Shown: in pieces, positions 36,621-48,519 of the stretch
How positions within the stretch are numbered: position 1 is the first letter of the stretch
Layout: each line of letters starts with the position of its first letter
NCBI GenBank assembly: GCA_940671915.1
Contig: CALNVZ010003435.1
Coordinates: 12,371,663-12,435,662, forward strand
Reading direction: 5' to 3'
Source: Paracentrotus lividus
Lineage: Eukaryota; Echinodermata; Echinoidea; Camarodonta; Echinidae
DNA: 64,000 nucleotides
Made by a program: the position numbers and the translations under genes
Notes under the pieces: generated by a model
Told to the model about the DNA's origin: nothing
Database searches by the model: none
The model's input: the letters and a program-made list of their open reading frames with translations, nothing else

Positions 36621-36880
36621 GCTTTTGCTCATGCCGGTCCAGCCCTGTGGAATACACTTCCACAGGAGCTGAAAGATTCATCTTCATTGGAAACGTTCAA
36701 GACGAATCTTAAGTCTTATAAGTAAACACTTGTGTTTATTCTTGAAGACAGACATTCATCCTTGTGTACTATTTTTTGTATTACTTTGTAAGAGCGCCTT
36801 GAGCATTTTATTTAAATGGAAAATGGCGCTATAAAAATCCTGTGTATTATTATATATTATTATTATTATTATTATTGCGT
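36621..36880 (+). mobile_element. 3' end of a non-LTR retrotransposon (LINE)
   Basis: Reading from 36621, the last 34 codons before TAA 36723 include ALWNTLPQELKDSSSLETFK, the typical end of the reverse-transcriptase protein in CR1/Jockey-like LINEs. The 3' tail contains agagcgccttgagcatttta, aatggcgctataaa and ends in (ATT)n. It is 5'-truncated, the usual outcome of target-primed reverse transcription. Confidence 0.8.
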
Positions 36881-36899
36881 GTTTTATAGATAGCGATAT

Positions 36900-37690
36900 C
36901 AGGCAATGTGGTTCGCGAACCACCTTGTTTGTTTACCCAACTGGCCCCTTAGTTCTGACCCCCACGAAACGCGGCTGAGGTATGGGGTTGTCATTGTTCT
37001 TTAAGTAAAATTTACGTTAATGGTCACAAACTTCGATTTATTGTCTAGAGGAAGGGTCAAAGTTTATTTCGATTGTTGTTCAAAATTGATTTTAACAAGG
37101 TGGAAATTTCTATCTTCCCAAAAATGTGTAGTAGAATCTCAGCCAAACGTAAATCATAATGAAAGAAAAATTATATAGTCACCATTTACAACCTTGTAAT
37201 TGAGGCTGAAACGAAATTTTCGAGAAAATGATAATAATCAAGTATTTATGGTTGTTCTTTGTTTTCTTTGTTTTGACCATAAAGGGAGGATAAGATTTTT
37301 CAATTTTTCACCGATCTCACTTTTTAATTCAACCCCTCCTTCCTAGACAAGAGACCAAGGCCTGTTACCCTGAACTTTACGTAAAGAATAATTACAACCC
37401 TATACTTCAGACGCATTTCGCGGGGTAGGATGAAGGGGGCCTTGGTCAGTCGGGTAAACGAATAAGGGGCCCCAACTGAGAAAAAATGGCAAAAATTGAC
37501 ATTTTGGGGGTTGACAAACAGTTTTTTTCCCCCGGGAACGGTTAGGGGAATGTCCAAGATAAACCCAGACCCAGGGTCCCGATAATTGGAAGCGGGGACA
37601 AACAACTTCAAGAAATTAAAGCCGGAGCAAAACAAAATAACATGGAGCACACAAAAAATATCCAACCTTTATGAGCATTCAGGGGAATGC
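36900..37690. mobile_element. Palindromic repeat family, copy B (compact)
   Basis: Left arm 36930-37060 (tttacccaactggcccctta, cgaaacgcggctgagg, attgtctagaggaagggtca) faces right arm 37320-37640 (ctagacaagagacc, cagacgcatttcgc, gtcagtcgggtaaac, gaaattaaagccggagca). The centre has caaggtggaaatt and catttacaaccttgtaattg. Confidence 0.7.
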
Positions 37691-37779
37691 TAAAAGACCC
37701 CTATTTCAATGATGTATCTGAGCCCCTAAAATATACCCCTTTTCCGGAGAAATCGGGAGCAATAATTATGTGCATGGTA

Positions 37780-38150
37780 CAGGGGCGTAGACAGCGGGGG
37801 GGGGGGGGGGGGGGGGGGGATGGCATGTACAATCATCCCCCCCCCCACTTTTCACGGGTGATATGTATTTTTTATAAAGGCTGAAATAGGCTTTGCACAC
37901 TCCTTTTTCTTCCACGGAGCTCTAAAAATTTTCGCTCGCGCTTCGCGCTCACATATTATTATTGTTATTATTATTATTATTATTATAATTATAAGTTTTG
38001 TTATTATTATTATTATTAATATTATTATTATTATCATTATTATTATTATGTTTATTACTATTATTATTATTATTATCATCATTATTATTATTATCATTAT
38101 CATTATTATGTTTATTACTATTATTATTATTATTATTATTATCATTATTA
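37780..38150. repeat. Poly-G run and (ATT)n microsatellite
   Basis: A run of about 23 G at 37796-37819 is followed by poly-C, then by about 200 bases of ATT/ATC trinucleotides (37950-38148). Nothing coding is supported; the Ile-rich open frames are artefacts. Confidence 0.9.
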
Positions 38151-39099
38151 AATCGAGATTAATTATTTCTATATTTATTATATTTATTTGTATTTCGGCC
38201 TATAATTATTTCATCATTTCCAGCGAAATTATTTTGTTTTTCTTCCTTGAGCTCTGTTTCTATTAGTCTATTTACCCTATATGTTTATTTTAATTGTATT
38301 CATACTTACAATTGTATTTTTAATATAATAATATTTGCAGAGGTGTATTAGAGGTGTAAGCCTATGCAACTCTCGGTATATTTTGCAGAATAGCCCCTTT
38401 GTGGATACGAAATCGGGCTCAGGCCTCTGAATTGCCTTTTTTTAAAGCTCGCGCTTCGCGCTCGCTTAGAGGAAATAAAAAGTTGGCACATAATTAAACC
38501 CTTATGGTAAAGCATGTTTGGTTAATTTCTCGTTTCCCTCAAAATTTTCCGCTCGCGCTACGCGCTCGCCTGGAATTGTATATATTTGCTGAGGAAATTC
38601 GATGCAACCCCCCCCCGCGACATTTTTTGCCCCTTCTTTGTGTGTATAGATACAAAAAACACCTTTCGTTTACCTCAAAATTTTGGGCAAAGTTGGGAAT
38701 TTTTTTTGAGGTCCTTGCGACCACGAATGTCATCCCCCCACATCGAGGACCTGTCTACGTACGCCACTGGCAATGGTATAGACTGACCGCCTGAGTGTTG
38801 GTGGGGGGGGGGGGGCAGGAGGCCATGTTTCGACTGACCAATGAACGGGATAAGAAGGCGCGATCCTCCGCCAAGTATTAGCGACCCGCTTGTTCTATTC
38901 TCAATATATTAATTCAGTGATAGAAAATAATTTTGGATTTTAAGGTCCTATGAGCATTTTAGCTATTAACTTGAAGGAAAAAAAATACTGATAAAAACCA
39001 CAGGAGACGTAGGAATCATAAAACCCCAACGAAAGTTTCATACAGTAGACTAAATGTAAAAATTGGAATTTGTTAAGATTACAAATTAGAGCTTTTCCC

Positions 39100-41545
39100 A
39101 GTGCGAAAAAAAGTTAAACCCACTAGTTTTAACTGGTGTCAACTGGATTAATTGTACCAGTTAAAACCCATTGGTCAAACTGGGAAGCCAGTTGGCCTAT
39201 GGTATTTAAACTGGAATCAAATTGGTTACCATTAAAACCCACTGGTTAACTGCGTACATGTTGGAAATACTCCAGTTACTCCCAATTAAAACCCACTAAT
39301 TGAAACGGGTCTTATACCAGTTTATTCCCATTCATACCACACATACTTAACTGGACCATTGATACCATTAAAACAAGAAAGTCAATGGTAGTTATACCAG
39401 TTATTTCCCATTCATACCCACATACTTACTGGGACCATTGATACCATTAAAACAAGTAAGTCAAACTGTAGTTATATTACCAGTTATTTCCCATTCATAC
39501 CCACATAATGAATGACCATTTGATACCAGTTAAACAAGTAAAGTCAACTGGTAGTTTATAACCAGTTATCCCATTCATACACACATACTTAACTGGACAT
39601 TTGATACATTAAACAAGTAAGTCAAACTGTAGTTTATACCATTATTTCCCTTCATACCCACATAATGAACTGGACATTGGATACCAGTTAAAACAAAGTA
39701 AAGTCAACTGAGTTCTATACCAGTTTTCCCATTCATACCCACCATAATGAACTGGACCATTTGATACCAGTTAAAACAAGTAAGTCAACTTGTAAGTTTA
39801 TACCAGTTATTTCCCATTCTATCCCACATAATGAACTGCCGACATTTCAATACCAGTTAAAACAAGTAAAGTCAACTGGTTAGTTATTACCTGAATTATT
39901 TCCATTCATACCCACATAATGAACTGGACCCATTTGATACCAGTTTTAAAACAAGTAAAGTCAAATGTAGTTTTATACCAGTTATTTCCCATTCATACCC
40001 ACATAATTGAAACTGGACCTTTGATATCAGTTTAAAACAAGTAAAGTCAACTGGTATAGTTCTAACCAGTTATTTCCCATTCATACCACATAATGAAACT
40101 GGACCAGTTGATACCAGTTAAAACAAGTAAAGTTCAACTTGGTAGTTTGTATACCAGTTATTTCCCCCGATTTCATACCCACATACTATACCTGACCATT
40201 TTGATACCAGTAAAAAAGTTAAAGTCAACTGGTAGTTCTTGATACCAGTGACTTTCCATTCATTACCCACGTACTAACTGACCCATTTGATAACCAGTTA
40301 AAACAAGAAAGTCAACTGGTGGATATACCAGATATTTCCCATTCATACCCACATACTGAACTGGCCAATTTATACCAATTAAAACAAGTAAAGTCAACTG
40401 GTGGTATTATACCAGTATTTCCACATTCATACCCACAATTACTGGTCTGACATTTGATACCAGTTAAAAAGTTAGTCAACTGGTAGTTCTATACCAGTAT
40501 TTCCCATCATACCCAACATACTTAACTGGACACATTCTGATACCAGCTTAAACAAGTAAAGTCAACTGTATTTTTATACCATTAATTTCCCATTCTATAC
40601 CCACATAATGACTGGACCATTTGATACCAGAAAACAAGTAAGTCAACTGGTAGTTATACCAGTTAATTCCATTCATACCCACATAATGAACTGGACCATT
40701 GATACCAGTTTAAAACAAGTAAAGTCAAAACTGGCTAGTTGTATTACCAGTATTTCCCCATTTCATACCCTACATACTGGTCCTGCACCATTTATACCAT
40801 TAAAACAAGTATAGTCGAACTGCGTAGTTATCATACCAATATTTCCCATTCATACCCAACATAATGAAACTGGACCATTTGATACCAGTTAAAACAAGTA
40901 GTCAGTTAGTCAGTGGTACCATTAAAACCCCCAATTGTCCAAACTGCGGAATAATGTTGAAGTATATACAGTTTATTCCCAGATTGAGACGCATTACCAG
41001 CTACCAATGGGTTTATACTGGAGCAGTGGTACCAGTTAACACCCAATGCCAACTGGAGAATATTGTGAGTATACCAGTTATTCCCAGTTGAAAACCCTTT
41101 GACCAAAACGGCGAAAGCATACCAGCCAGCCAATGGAATTATACTGGATCAGTGGTACACTTAAGTCCATTGCCCAAAGTGGAAGTGTTGGAAATATACA
41201 GTTATTCCCAGTTGGAAACCTTTGAACAAACTGTACGTATTATACCAGTAGCCAATGGGTTTATTACTGGAGTCAGGGTCAGTTAAACCCAATGCCCAAC
41301 TGGAATATTTTGAAATATACCAAGTTATCCAGTTGAAACCCTTTGACCACCTAACTGGTACGCACACCAGCTAGCAAATGGGTAAAACTGGAGTCAGTCC
41401 AGGTACCAGTTAAATCCCTTGCCCAAACTGGAATATGTTGGAAAATACCAATTTTTCTCAGTGAACCCTTTGACCAAACTGTACGCATACCAGCTAGCCC
41501 AATGGGTTTAAATGAGTCAGTGGTACCATGAAAACCATTGACAAA
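39100..41545. repeat. Satellite array 1 built from ACTGG/CCAGT words
   Basis: About 2.4 kb of tandem repeats. The main block (about 39340-40915) has some 19 units of roughly 83-86 bases with cccattcatacccacat, ctggaccatttgatacc, aaaacaagtaaagtcaac and tggtagtttataccagtta. A second block (about 40915-41545) uses a unit of about 110 bases with cagttattcccagttg, accctttgacc and ccagctagccaatgggttta. Adjacent units differ mostly by single-base gains and losses. Confidence 0.95.
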
Positions 41546-41599
41546 TCTAGATCATATATACCAGCAGTATAACCACTTTGGCTTTCCCTTGCTCATCAA

Positions 41600-42560
41600 A
41601 GCAAACACAACGGGTAGCCTAATTGCATTGAACGCCCCCTCCCTTAAAAATATACACTGTTGCCTTATAAAAGCTGGATATTTTTTTGTTCCTCAGCAAA
41701 CAAATTCTGAAGTTGTTGTCCCGTACATCAAGTGTGTCTACCCCCACAGCGCCCATTTTTAAACACTTTTTTCTCTCATTTTGGGGCCCTTAATTCGTTT
41801 AACCGGCGACCAAAGGCCCCCCATACTATTCCTGCCGAAACGCATCTGAACTACAGCGGTGTTATTGTTCTTACATTAAATCAAATGCAGGGTTCAGCAG
41901 GCACTTTGTCTCTTGTGTAGGGACGGGGTGAAGTCAAAAGTGAATGATGAAAAAAATTACAATTATGATTCTATCCTACATTATGGTCAAAAACAAAGAC
42001 AGCTTTAAAAAAAAAAAAAAAAAAAAAAACAAACAACCAGAATACTAATTAGTTCATTTCCACCCAAATTCTGTTTCAGTCTTATGACAAGGTTGTAAAT
42101 GGTGACTCATAGTCTGATTTTCATCATGATTAATGTTTGGCGAGATCTGCCAATACATTTTTGGGAATGAAGAACATTAACCTTGTAAAAGTGAATAAAA
42201 TCATTTTTGAAGCAACGAATGAAATAAAATTTTGACCATTCCCCTATAATCGAATTAAAGCTGTGACCATAAACAACAGATTTAACTTAAGAACAATAAC
42301 ACTGAGGGGGCCATTGGTCAAACCGTGGTAAACAAAAAAGGGCCCCCATGAAAAAAAAAAAAAAAGGCAATAAGGGCATTGGGGGGTTGACAAATTTTTT
42401 TTTTAATACCCGGGATTGGTTGGGGGGAAACAAGTCCAAAATATAGCCAGGGCCCGAAAAGTGAAGTGGGGACAAACAATTTCAAGAAATTAAAGCATGA
42501 AGCTAAAAAAACTGTAGCTTGATCACATAAAAAAATCTCCAACTTCTATGGGCAAACAGT
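41600..42560. mobile_element. Palindromic repeat family, copy C (compact)
   Basis: Left arm about 41740-41940 (ctacccccacagcgccc, ggggcccttaattcgtt, gaaacgcatctgaactac) faces right arm about 42240-42500 (gggggccattggtcaaac, ggggttgacaaa, gaaattaaagc). The centre (about 42050-42240: tctgtttcagtcttatgaca, aggttgtaaatggtgac) matches the centre of copy A (about 35935-36070). Confidence 0.65.
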
Positions 42561-45024
42561 TTACATATTTGGGATCTATTAATTTTTGGACTCAATTAAA
42601 CTATATTCTCCAAAACTAAAGGGCCACCGGATAATAATATATTAAACCCACCAATCATAAAATTAATAGTATTTAATTATACCAGACCCCCCTAGCCCCC
42701 CCCCCCCACACCCAGTAAAAAAAATTACTCACCCCTCTTCCTGCGCAATATTTGATATAATATTCTATTTTTTCCATTATTATCATTTATTTGGGGGGAG
42801 AGGGGGGAGGAGGGTTGAAAGGCCAATCATAAACAAAAGAGGGCTGTAGGGATGATAACTATGCTTTGAACTCCATCTCAATATTAGGGGCAATAAAGTC
42901 ATTTAAGCCACTCTACTGCTCCCCCCCCCCCGAAAGGGGGGAAAAAAAGAAGATAGTAATATAATACATGATAAAAAAATATAATAAAAATATAATAAAA
43001 ATAAACACTTTTTGGCGAATAGAGGGGGTGGGGGGGCCTGACTGCTCCCCCACCGGTGGGATCCCGCTCCTACCGACTACACAACCAGCTCTGAGCTAGT
43101 ACCACAACCAACACTGCACTGCATGCATTGGTTATGGTGCATTAATGCATGTCTGATAAGCTACACGCATGCGCAGTGTGTGTGCTGTTGAATTCGTGTT
43201 TCGGCATAATTTGCGGTTATATGACAGTGCCTTGCAACAAACACTGGTTAAAAAATCACTCAAGTATCAGTATTCACCTCTTGTAAGGTAAGAAATTTGT
43301 AGTATTTGACTAATTCTTGTAAGCATTTTATCTTGAAAATTGCATATAATACTATTGTCAAATTACTGCTTCAAAATATTCTTCTGCAAGTGCAAACATT
43401 ATGAACTCAGAATAACAACAGTCCCATGTACCTAAATTTGCGTAGGATTTGTTGTTGACGATGCTCATTGAAAACGATTGTTTTCTTGTATTCCATTGCG
43501 TTAAGTTACTCTCAGTTAGCCCTAAACATTTGTTCAGAGAGTAGATTTACCATTATTATTGCTAACCAAATATCAATCTGTGAAATTTGAGCAAAAAATA
43601 ATGCAATTGTCTGTCTAATTAATTGAAAAGTCTAACAACAACGTACCGCCATCTTAATCGCATAATTACTTTTATGAACATGGCATTTCTTAATAGAAAC
43701 TATATATTACAATTTATATTGGACATTGTAGTCAGACGCTACCCAAGTCTCACGCATTTTGCGTGAGGACTCACCGCATTTCGGATCTGTCTCGCGATCT
43801 CACGCAGAACAACCCCATTTCTCACACAAAATACAAAAAGTAGCATAATTTAGATTTTTTTACCATTTTGGAGTTCTCAAACCCTATAATATCGGCAGTT
43901 TTGTCGCGCATCAATCCCTGCGAGTGCTTATGTTTCATGCGGCAAATGTTAATGTGCAAGATTAGTTTACTATGACTACATGCCAACATGTGAAGTGTGT
44001 GCGCGGCGCGCCGCTTCTTTGTGTAGATCTACAAATTACTACTGCACGCCGCGCACATGCGTAGCATGGCCACGTGCGCACTGCTTTTAACCAAGATGCG
44101 AATGATCTTCACGCAAATTTTTGTTGTTAACTTGGCATGTCTGTGATGTGCGTGCCATGATTAAGGCCTTAGTTCTGTCAATAAAACTAACGTAAGCTAT
44201 AATCTAGGCCTGAGACTTTTTGATTTAGGGAGGGACGCGCACACAGCAAAAGGGTTCCTCCTTTTCCACCACACTCTCACACACAAGAAACAGTCATGGC
44301 TTTGAGGGCGAAATTGATGCTTGAATCGATTCTGCCATACGCACTTTATTCATATCGCTCAATTTGTGTGACATTAAAATGTCTCCTTCAAAGTCTTGTA
44401 TCTTTTTATAAAATAACCAATTTTTGTGTCTATTGATTGATTGTCGTATTTATAATGATCATGCAAATCCATTGACAATATTACATTACGAGATAGAAAA
44501 TTCTTGTGGTCTCCCTAATATTAGATGGCCTGTTATATTTGTGTTGGTAAATAGAATTCTTGCACATGAAATTAACAAAGCTAAAATACTAAGTATTAAC
44601 ATCTAGCTATGGGTGCTTGTTAGCAAACTATTTATTTAGTTAGGACTCTAGGCCTACAATCCATGACATGAAGGTCCTACAGAGTTCAATTAGACATGTA
44701 GTCTTATAACGATTAATTAAACATTAAAATGCTATTTTGTTTCCTGCCGTCATGTCTTCCTTCATGATTATCTAGTCTGTGATAATCAAAAAAGGTCCTA
44801 TTGAATTAGGCTACATGATTAGCATATTATTGCATTCTATTGCTCAGACATGGAATTACAGACTTACACTGCATTATATTGTCAGTGTGAGCATTAATTG
44901 TAAATTTGATAAATATTCATTGAAGAGTTGTTCAATTCTGAACTACATTTTTTTCCAGATTTTGTTAACAAGGGAAAGAAAATGATGGAGGCTCATACCC
45001 ATAATAGAAGTAACCATTACTTAC
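42561..45024. other. Intergenic DNA; possible CpG-bearing non-coding exon near 43.1-43.3 kb
   Basis: Poly-C and poly-G runs up to 43060, then AT-rich unique DNA. A stretch at about 43100-43288 with several CpGs ends in ctcttgtaag|gtaaga, which would be a strong plus-strand splice donor; no partner exon was found. No protein-coding exon is supported. Confidence 0.35.
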
Positions 45025-46172
45025 CACCCCTGCTGAGTTCATGTATGCGGGAGCTTCAATAGCAGTGCCTTTGTGTTCTGTCCATGTCCTTGGAAGAATG
45101 AAGGTGTTGATTAATTCAAATCTTCTTCTTCAAAAATCCAAGAAAGAAATAACCTTTAATTGAAATCTGTTCATTAATACATTATAAATAATGAAAATCA
45201 AGCAAAAAAGACAACAACAAAAAAATAGCAAAAATAAAAATACCACAAACTGAAATCAACAAATTAAGGCAACGGCTCAACACTAACAATTTTTGGATTG
45301 CCCTGCCGGGGCAACCAAGATTTCAATTTTTTTTTTTCCCCCCCCCAGGGGGAATGGTGGGGGGGCCCGAATGGAAAAATCTGGTTGCCCGAAAAAAAAA
45401 AACCAAACAACATTAAAAACAAAAAGATCTTTGTTTGATTCACATGTGTAATCACACCTGGTTTGCATAACAGCTATTTGTGGTTCATTCCCGTTTGGGG
45501 GCTATCATAGAGCATAGGCTCATAAAATGAATCATAATTCACTCAAACATATAAACCCCCCCCCCCCCCCCAAACAAAAAAAAAAAAAAAAAAAAAAACT
45601 TAAAATACCCTTATTATCGTGTATACGCCCGCCGTTTTTTTGCCGTGACAAAAGTCAAAAGTTGGGGGTCGGTATGGAGATAGGCTTGCTTGGAATCGAC
45701 GGCAAAGTCAAAGACTTTTTTACTACCATAGTTCTAACAATTTTGTTCAATTTGAAGAGTTAAATCACACTACATACCTTGTTGTGAAGGTTCCAAGTTG
45801 ATGGGAATGCTCTGGAAGGAAGTATATTCAGAGGGTTTTTTAGGTTAAAACATTCATATTTGATGTTAATTACCGCACAACATATTTGCAACTTACCAGG
45901 TGGAGGGTGTGTAAACACCCGAAGCTACCGGCCTGACATTGGGGATGAGGGTGCTTGCTGATAATCAAAACAGATTGCACATTTACCTCGAGATTCACAA
46001 CAAAATGCATCAAACATAAACAATCACAACAAGAAATCTTACCCCTAGAACTCGTTCCTGAAAAATTAGGTTCTACAGGTCCAAAATAAGCATAAACCTC
46101 TGATAAGAAACAGCTTCGCATGGCTGCAGTTTTCAAAGCAGCTACATTTAGCTTGGATCGTCGCGCGAACAT
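45025..46172 (-). CDS. Unidentified gene, three 5' coding exons including a 34-nt microexon
   Basis: Minus-strand exons 46043-46172 (ATG start; MFARRSKLNVAALKTAAMRS...), 45778-45811 (34 nt) and 45025-45088 have AG/GT borders (strong donors gtaaga, gtatgt, gtaagt) and phases that chain without a stop: 130 + 34 + 64 = 228 bases, 76 codons. An in-frame TAG lies just before the ATG. The product starts with a basic, Arg/Ala-containing segment that could be a mitochondrial targeting peptide, then SEVYAYFGPVEPNFSG and, after the microexon, TWTEHKGTAIEAPAYMNSAG. I do not recognise the family. No stop codon or later exon was found downstream on this strand, so the gene is incomplete as read here. Confidence 0.6.
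45270..45395. repeat. Short repeat with ggttgccc/gggcaacc ends
   Basis: tgccctgccggggcaacca and cccgaatggaaaaatctggttgccc share words with the region 47080-47175 (cagtcgggcaactac, ggttgcccgacagcccaatc, cgggcgcccgggcac). Both look like fragments of one interspersed repeat. Confidence 0.45.
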
Positions 46173-46179
46173 TGTGTGC

Positions 46180-48500
46180 TAGTACTAGTCTACGCTTTCA
46201 TGCAGACCCTTTAATGGTAGTTTATTAAGTGCCGAATGTATTTCTTTTATTCTTTGTTTTTAATCTTCACTTCAGCGACTAAATTGTTTGTTGTTTTCTA
46301 AAACTGTAAAACTTAAGATTACTTCAGTAATTCCTTCTTGATTTTTTAATGTTTTTTTTTTTTTTATTTAATTTTTTTTATTTACTTTGTTTTTGTTTTA
46401 TGTATTTTTTTGGGGTATTGTTATTTCATTGTTTTCTTTTCTTTTGCGGGGTTCCATTACTGTATTCTTACTATTTTTTAATTTTTGTCCCTCTTTGTCA
46501 ATCATTATTTTTCAGCCTGAATATGCATCTTGTAAGTTTTTCCATCAGTCACATAATGTTTTATGGACAAAGTGGCATGATCGCAAGACTATTCCCAGAA
46601 ATAGTGGAATCCCAAAATCACCGATCGCGACAGGTTGATTGCTTAGATCATGCTCTAGCCAAAACAAACCTTGTCGCTTCATCAAAACATGATACAAACT
46701 TCTGCTTCCGTCCCCATCTTCTACTTTTCATGAATTTTTCATCACTTTATATCTTTTCCCCCTCTCTCTCTCTCTCTCTTTTCCCTCTCCCTCTCAAAAA
46801 TCTTTCTCTTTAAATATGACATCTCAAACCACAGAACTCATCACATGCGTCTTTTTATTGCAACACATGCACCACACATAGATTCCACAAACATTATACA
46901 CATAACAGGCACACTCAATGCAGTACCTGCGCGCTGCATGCATGCACTCTTCAATCATTGGCTAATCTCAATCCTCAAACCAGGGAAGGTGCGCTTCGAT
47001 GGAATATGATTTACAAGATTACTAAGTGAAATATACAATTTGAATTTCTCTTATATACCACAAAAAAATCCCCCAAAATGTGGGCGCCCAGTCGGGCAAC
47101 TACTTTGTTCATTTTTTCTCGGATTTGGTTGCCCGACAGCCCAATCTAGTTGCCCCGGGCGCCCGGGCACATGTTATTGCCGAGCGTTGCAATAAGTATG
47201 GATCTAGTCTCATGCCTTCAATTAATCTAGTTATGAATGTACTCACCACATACTTGCAATACTTGTTAAATATTAATCAGTAATGGTCCCTGAATGCTAT
47301 TTAATTGTTTTTGGATTTCTGTTATGATTCAACTTTAAATTGTTTTTATAAAAATTTCTTTCATGTGATTTTCATGAAAGGGGTATAATAACCAACAGTA
47401 CAATTGCATTCATGGATAAATACATTGCCGAAACAACTAGAAATTGACTTAAGGGTCATTTATTTTAATGGAATATAATGTTTCTATATTAAGAGTTTTT
47501 TGACTGTACTAGCTCTTTATGGTGTAAAAGAAATTGTAATTAATCTATTTTAATTATTTTAAAAGAAAAAAAAAAAGAGATTATCCATACATTAGGAGCA
47601 CTGCCCATTTGCTTTCAATCATTTTTTTAAATCTATTTTTGTTTACCTTTATCTATTTTCTTCTTCATGTTCTCAAAAGGACCTTCATAGTCTTCTGGTA
47701 GAAAGGAAGAAAATCTCCACCAGCTGCTAGCTACATGGGCTATTGTTCTTTGGCCACAAATTTTGACAAGAGTGAGTGAAATATATTATTAATCATTGTT
47801 TATTTGTTAGGCTTAGTATTTACTGCATATCATCGGGTCATTCAAGACACACTTGGTTTTAAACTGTAACACAAAATAGTTTAATAAACTTGGTAAAATT
47901 GCTTCAACAAATGTTTAACATTTAAAGTTCCCTGTTACACAAGGCAAGAATATCGTTACTTAATAGAATCTGCACATTTTTTAATGATGAAGTTCTAAAG
48001 GAGATTTCCGATATACAAAGTAAATTATGAGATTTACAAAGCATGTTTAGTGATACAAGATGCTCACTTGCAATGTCGCATTTATTAGTCCATTTAGAAG
48101 GTAGCTTTTCCACATTTTACTCAAATGAGCTAAACTACAATGTAGAAGTGCTATTTTTCAGAACGAAACAGGGTAGATTTGAGAGGTAAAAGCAAATGAT
48201 TGAATGTTTGAATGAAATCATATGGGTAGAATTAGGAAAACAATACAATGAAAAAACTATCCAATTCATTGTCGATTTTTTTTTTGTTCTTCTCAGCGCA
48301 GACTATCATTTGAAGAGCGGACAGGTACCCCCCCCCCCTTCCTACACACCACACACACATCCTGCTTGGAGTTGTTACTGTAAGAGAACATGCCATGTAC
48401 ATGGGGACTACAGCATTAACAAGCTAAACTCACATGTATCTCATGTGTCAGAATTTAACTGTTGTGCCTTTATATTGTGGAGCATGCGATTCGCAACTGC
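46180..48500. other. Intergenic DNA with low-complexity tracts
   Basis: T-rich at 46230-46500 and a (CT)n run at about 46760-46795; otherwise AT-rich unique sequence. Apart from the exon candidate at 47647-47739, nothing coding is supported. Confidence 0.45.
47647..47739 (-). CDS. Candidate isolated coding exon, unidentified
   Basis: Between an acceptor at 47740-47741 (caatag) and a donor at 47646 (aaag|gtaaac) lies a 93-base open frame with phase 1 at both ends, encoding HVASSWWRFSSFLPEDYEGP and then FENMKKKIDK. Composition and borders look real. It could be an upstream exon of the unidentified minus-strand gene at 45.0-46.2 kb (the phases would allow joining to its 34-nt exon) or part of another gene. 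Confidence 0.35.
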
Positions 48501-48519
48501 AACCCAGTGTAACAGATGT

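Noticed and set aside
38000..38270. Long Ile-rich open frames
   Set aside because: Translation of an (ATT)n microsatellite.
39100..41545. CRISPR-like array
   Set aside because: Units are contiguous satellite repeats with no unique spacers, and the genome is eukaryotic.
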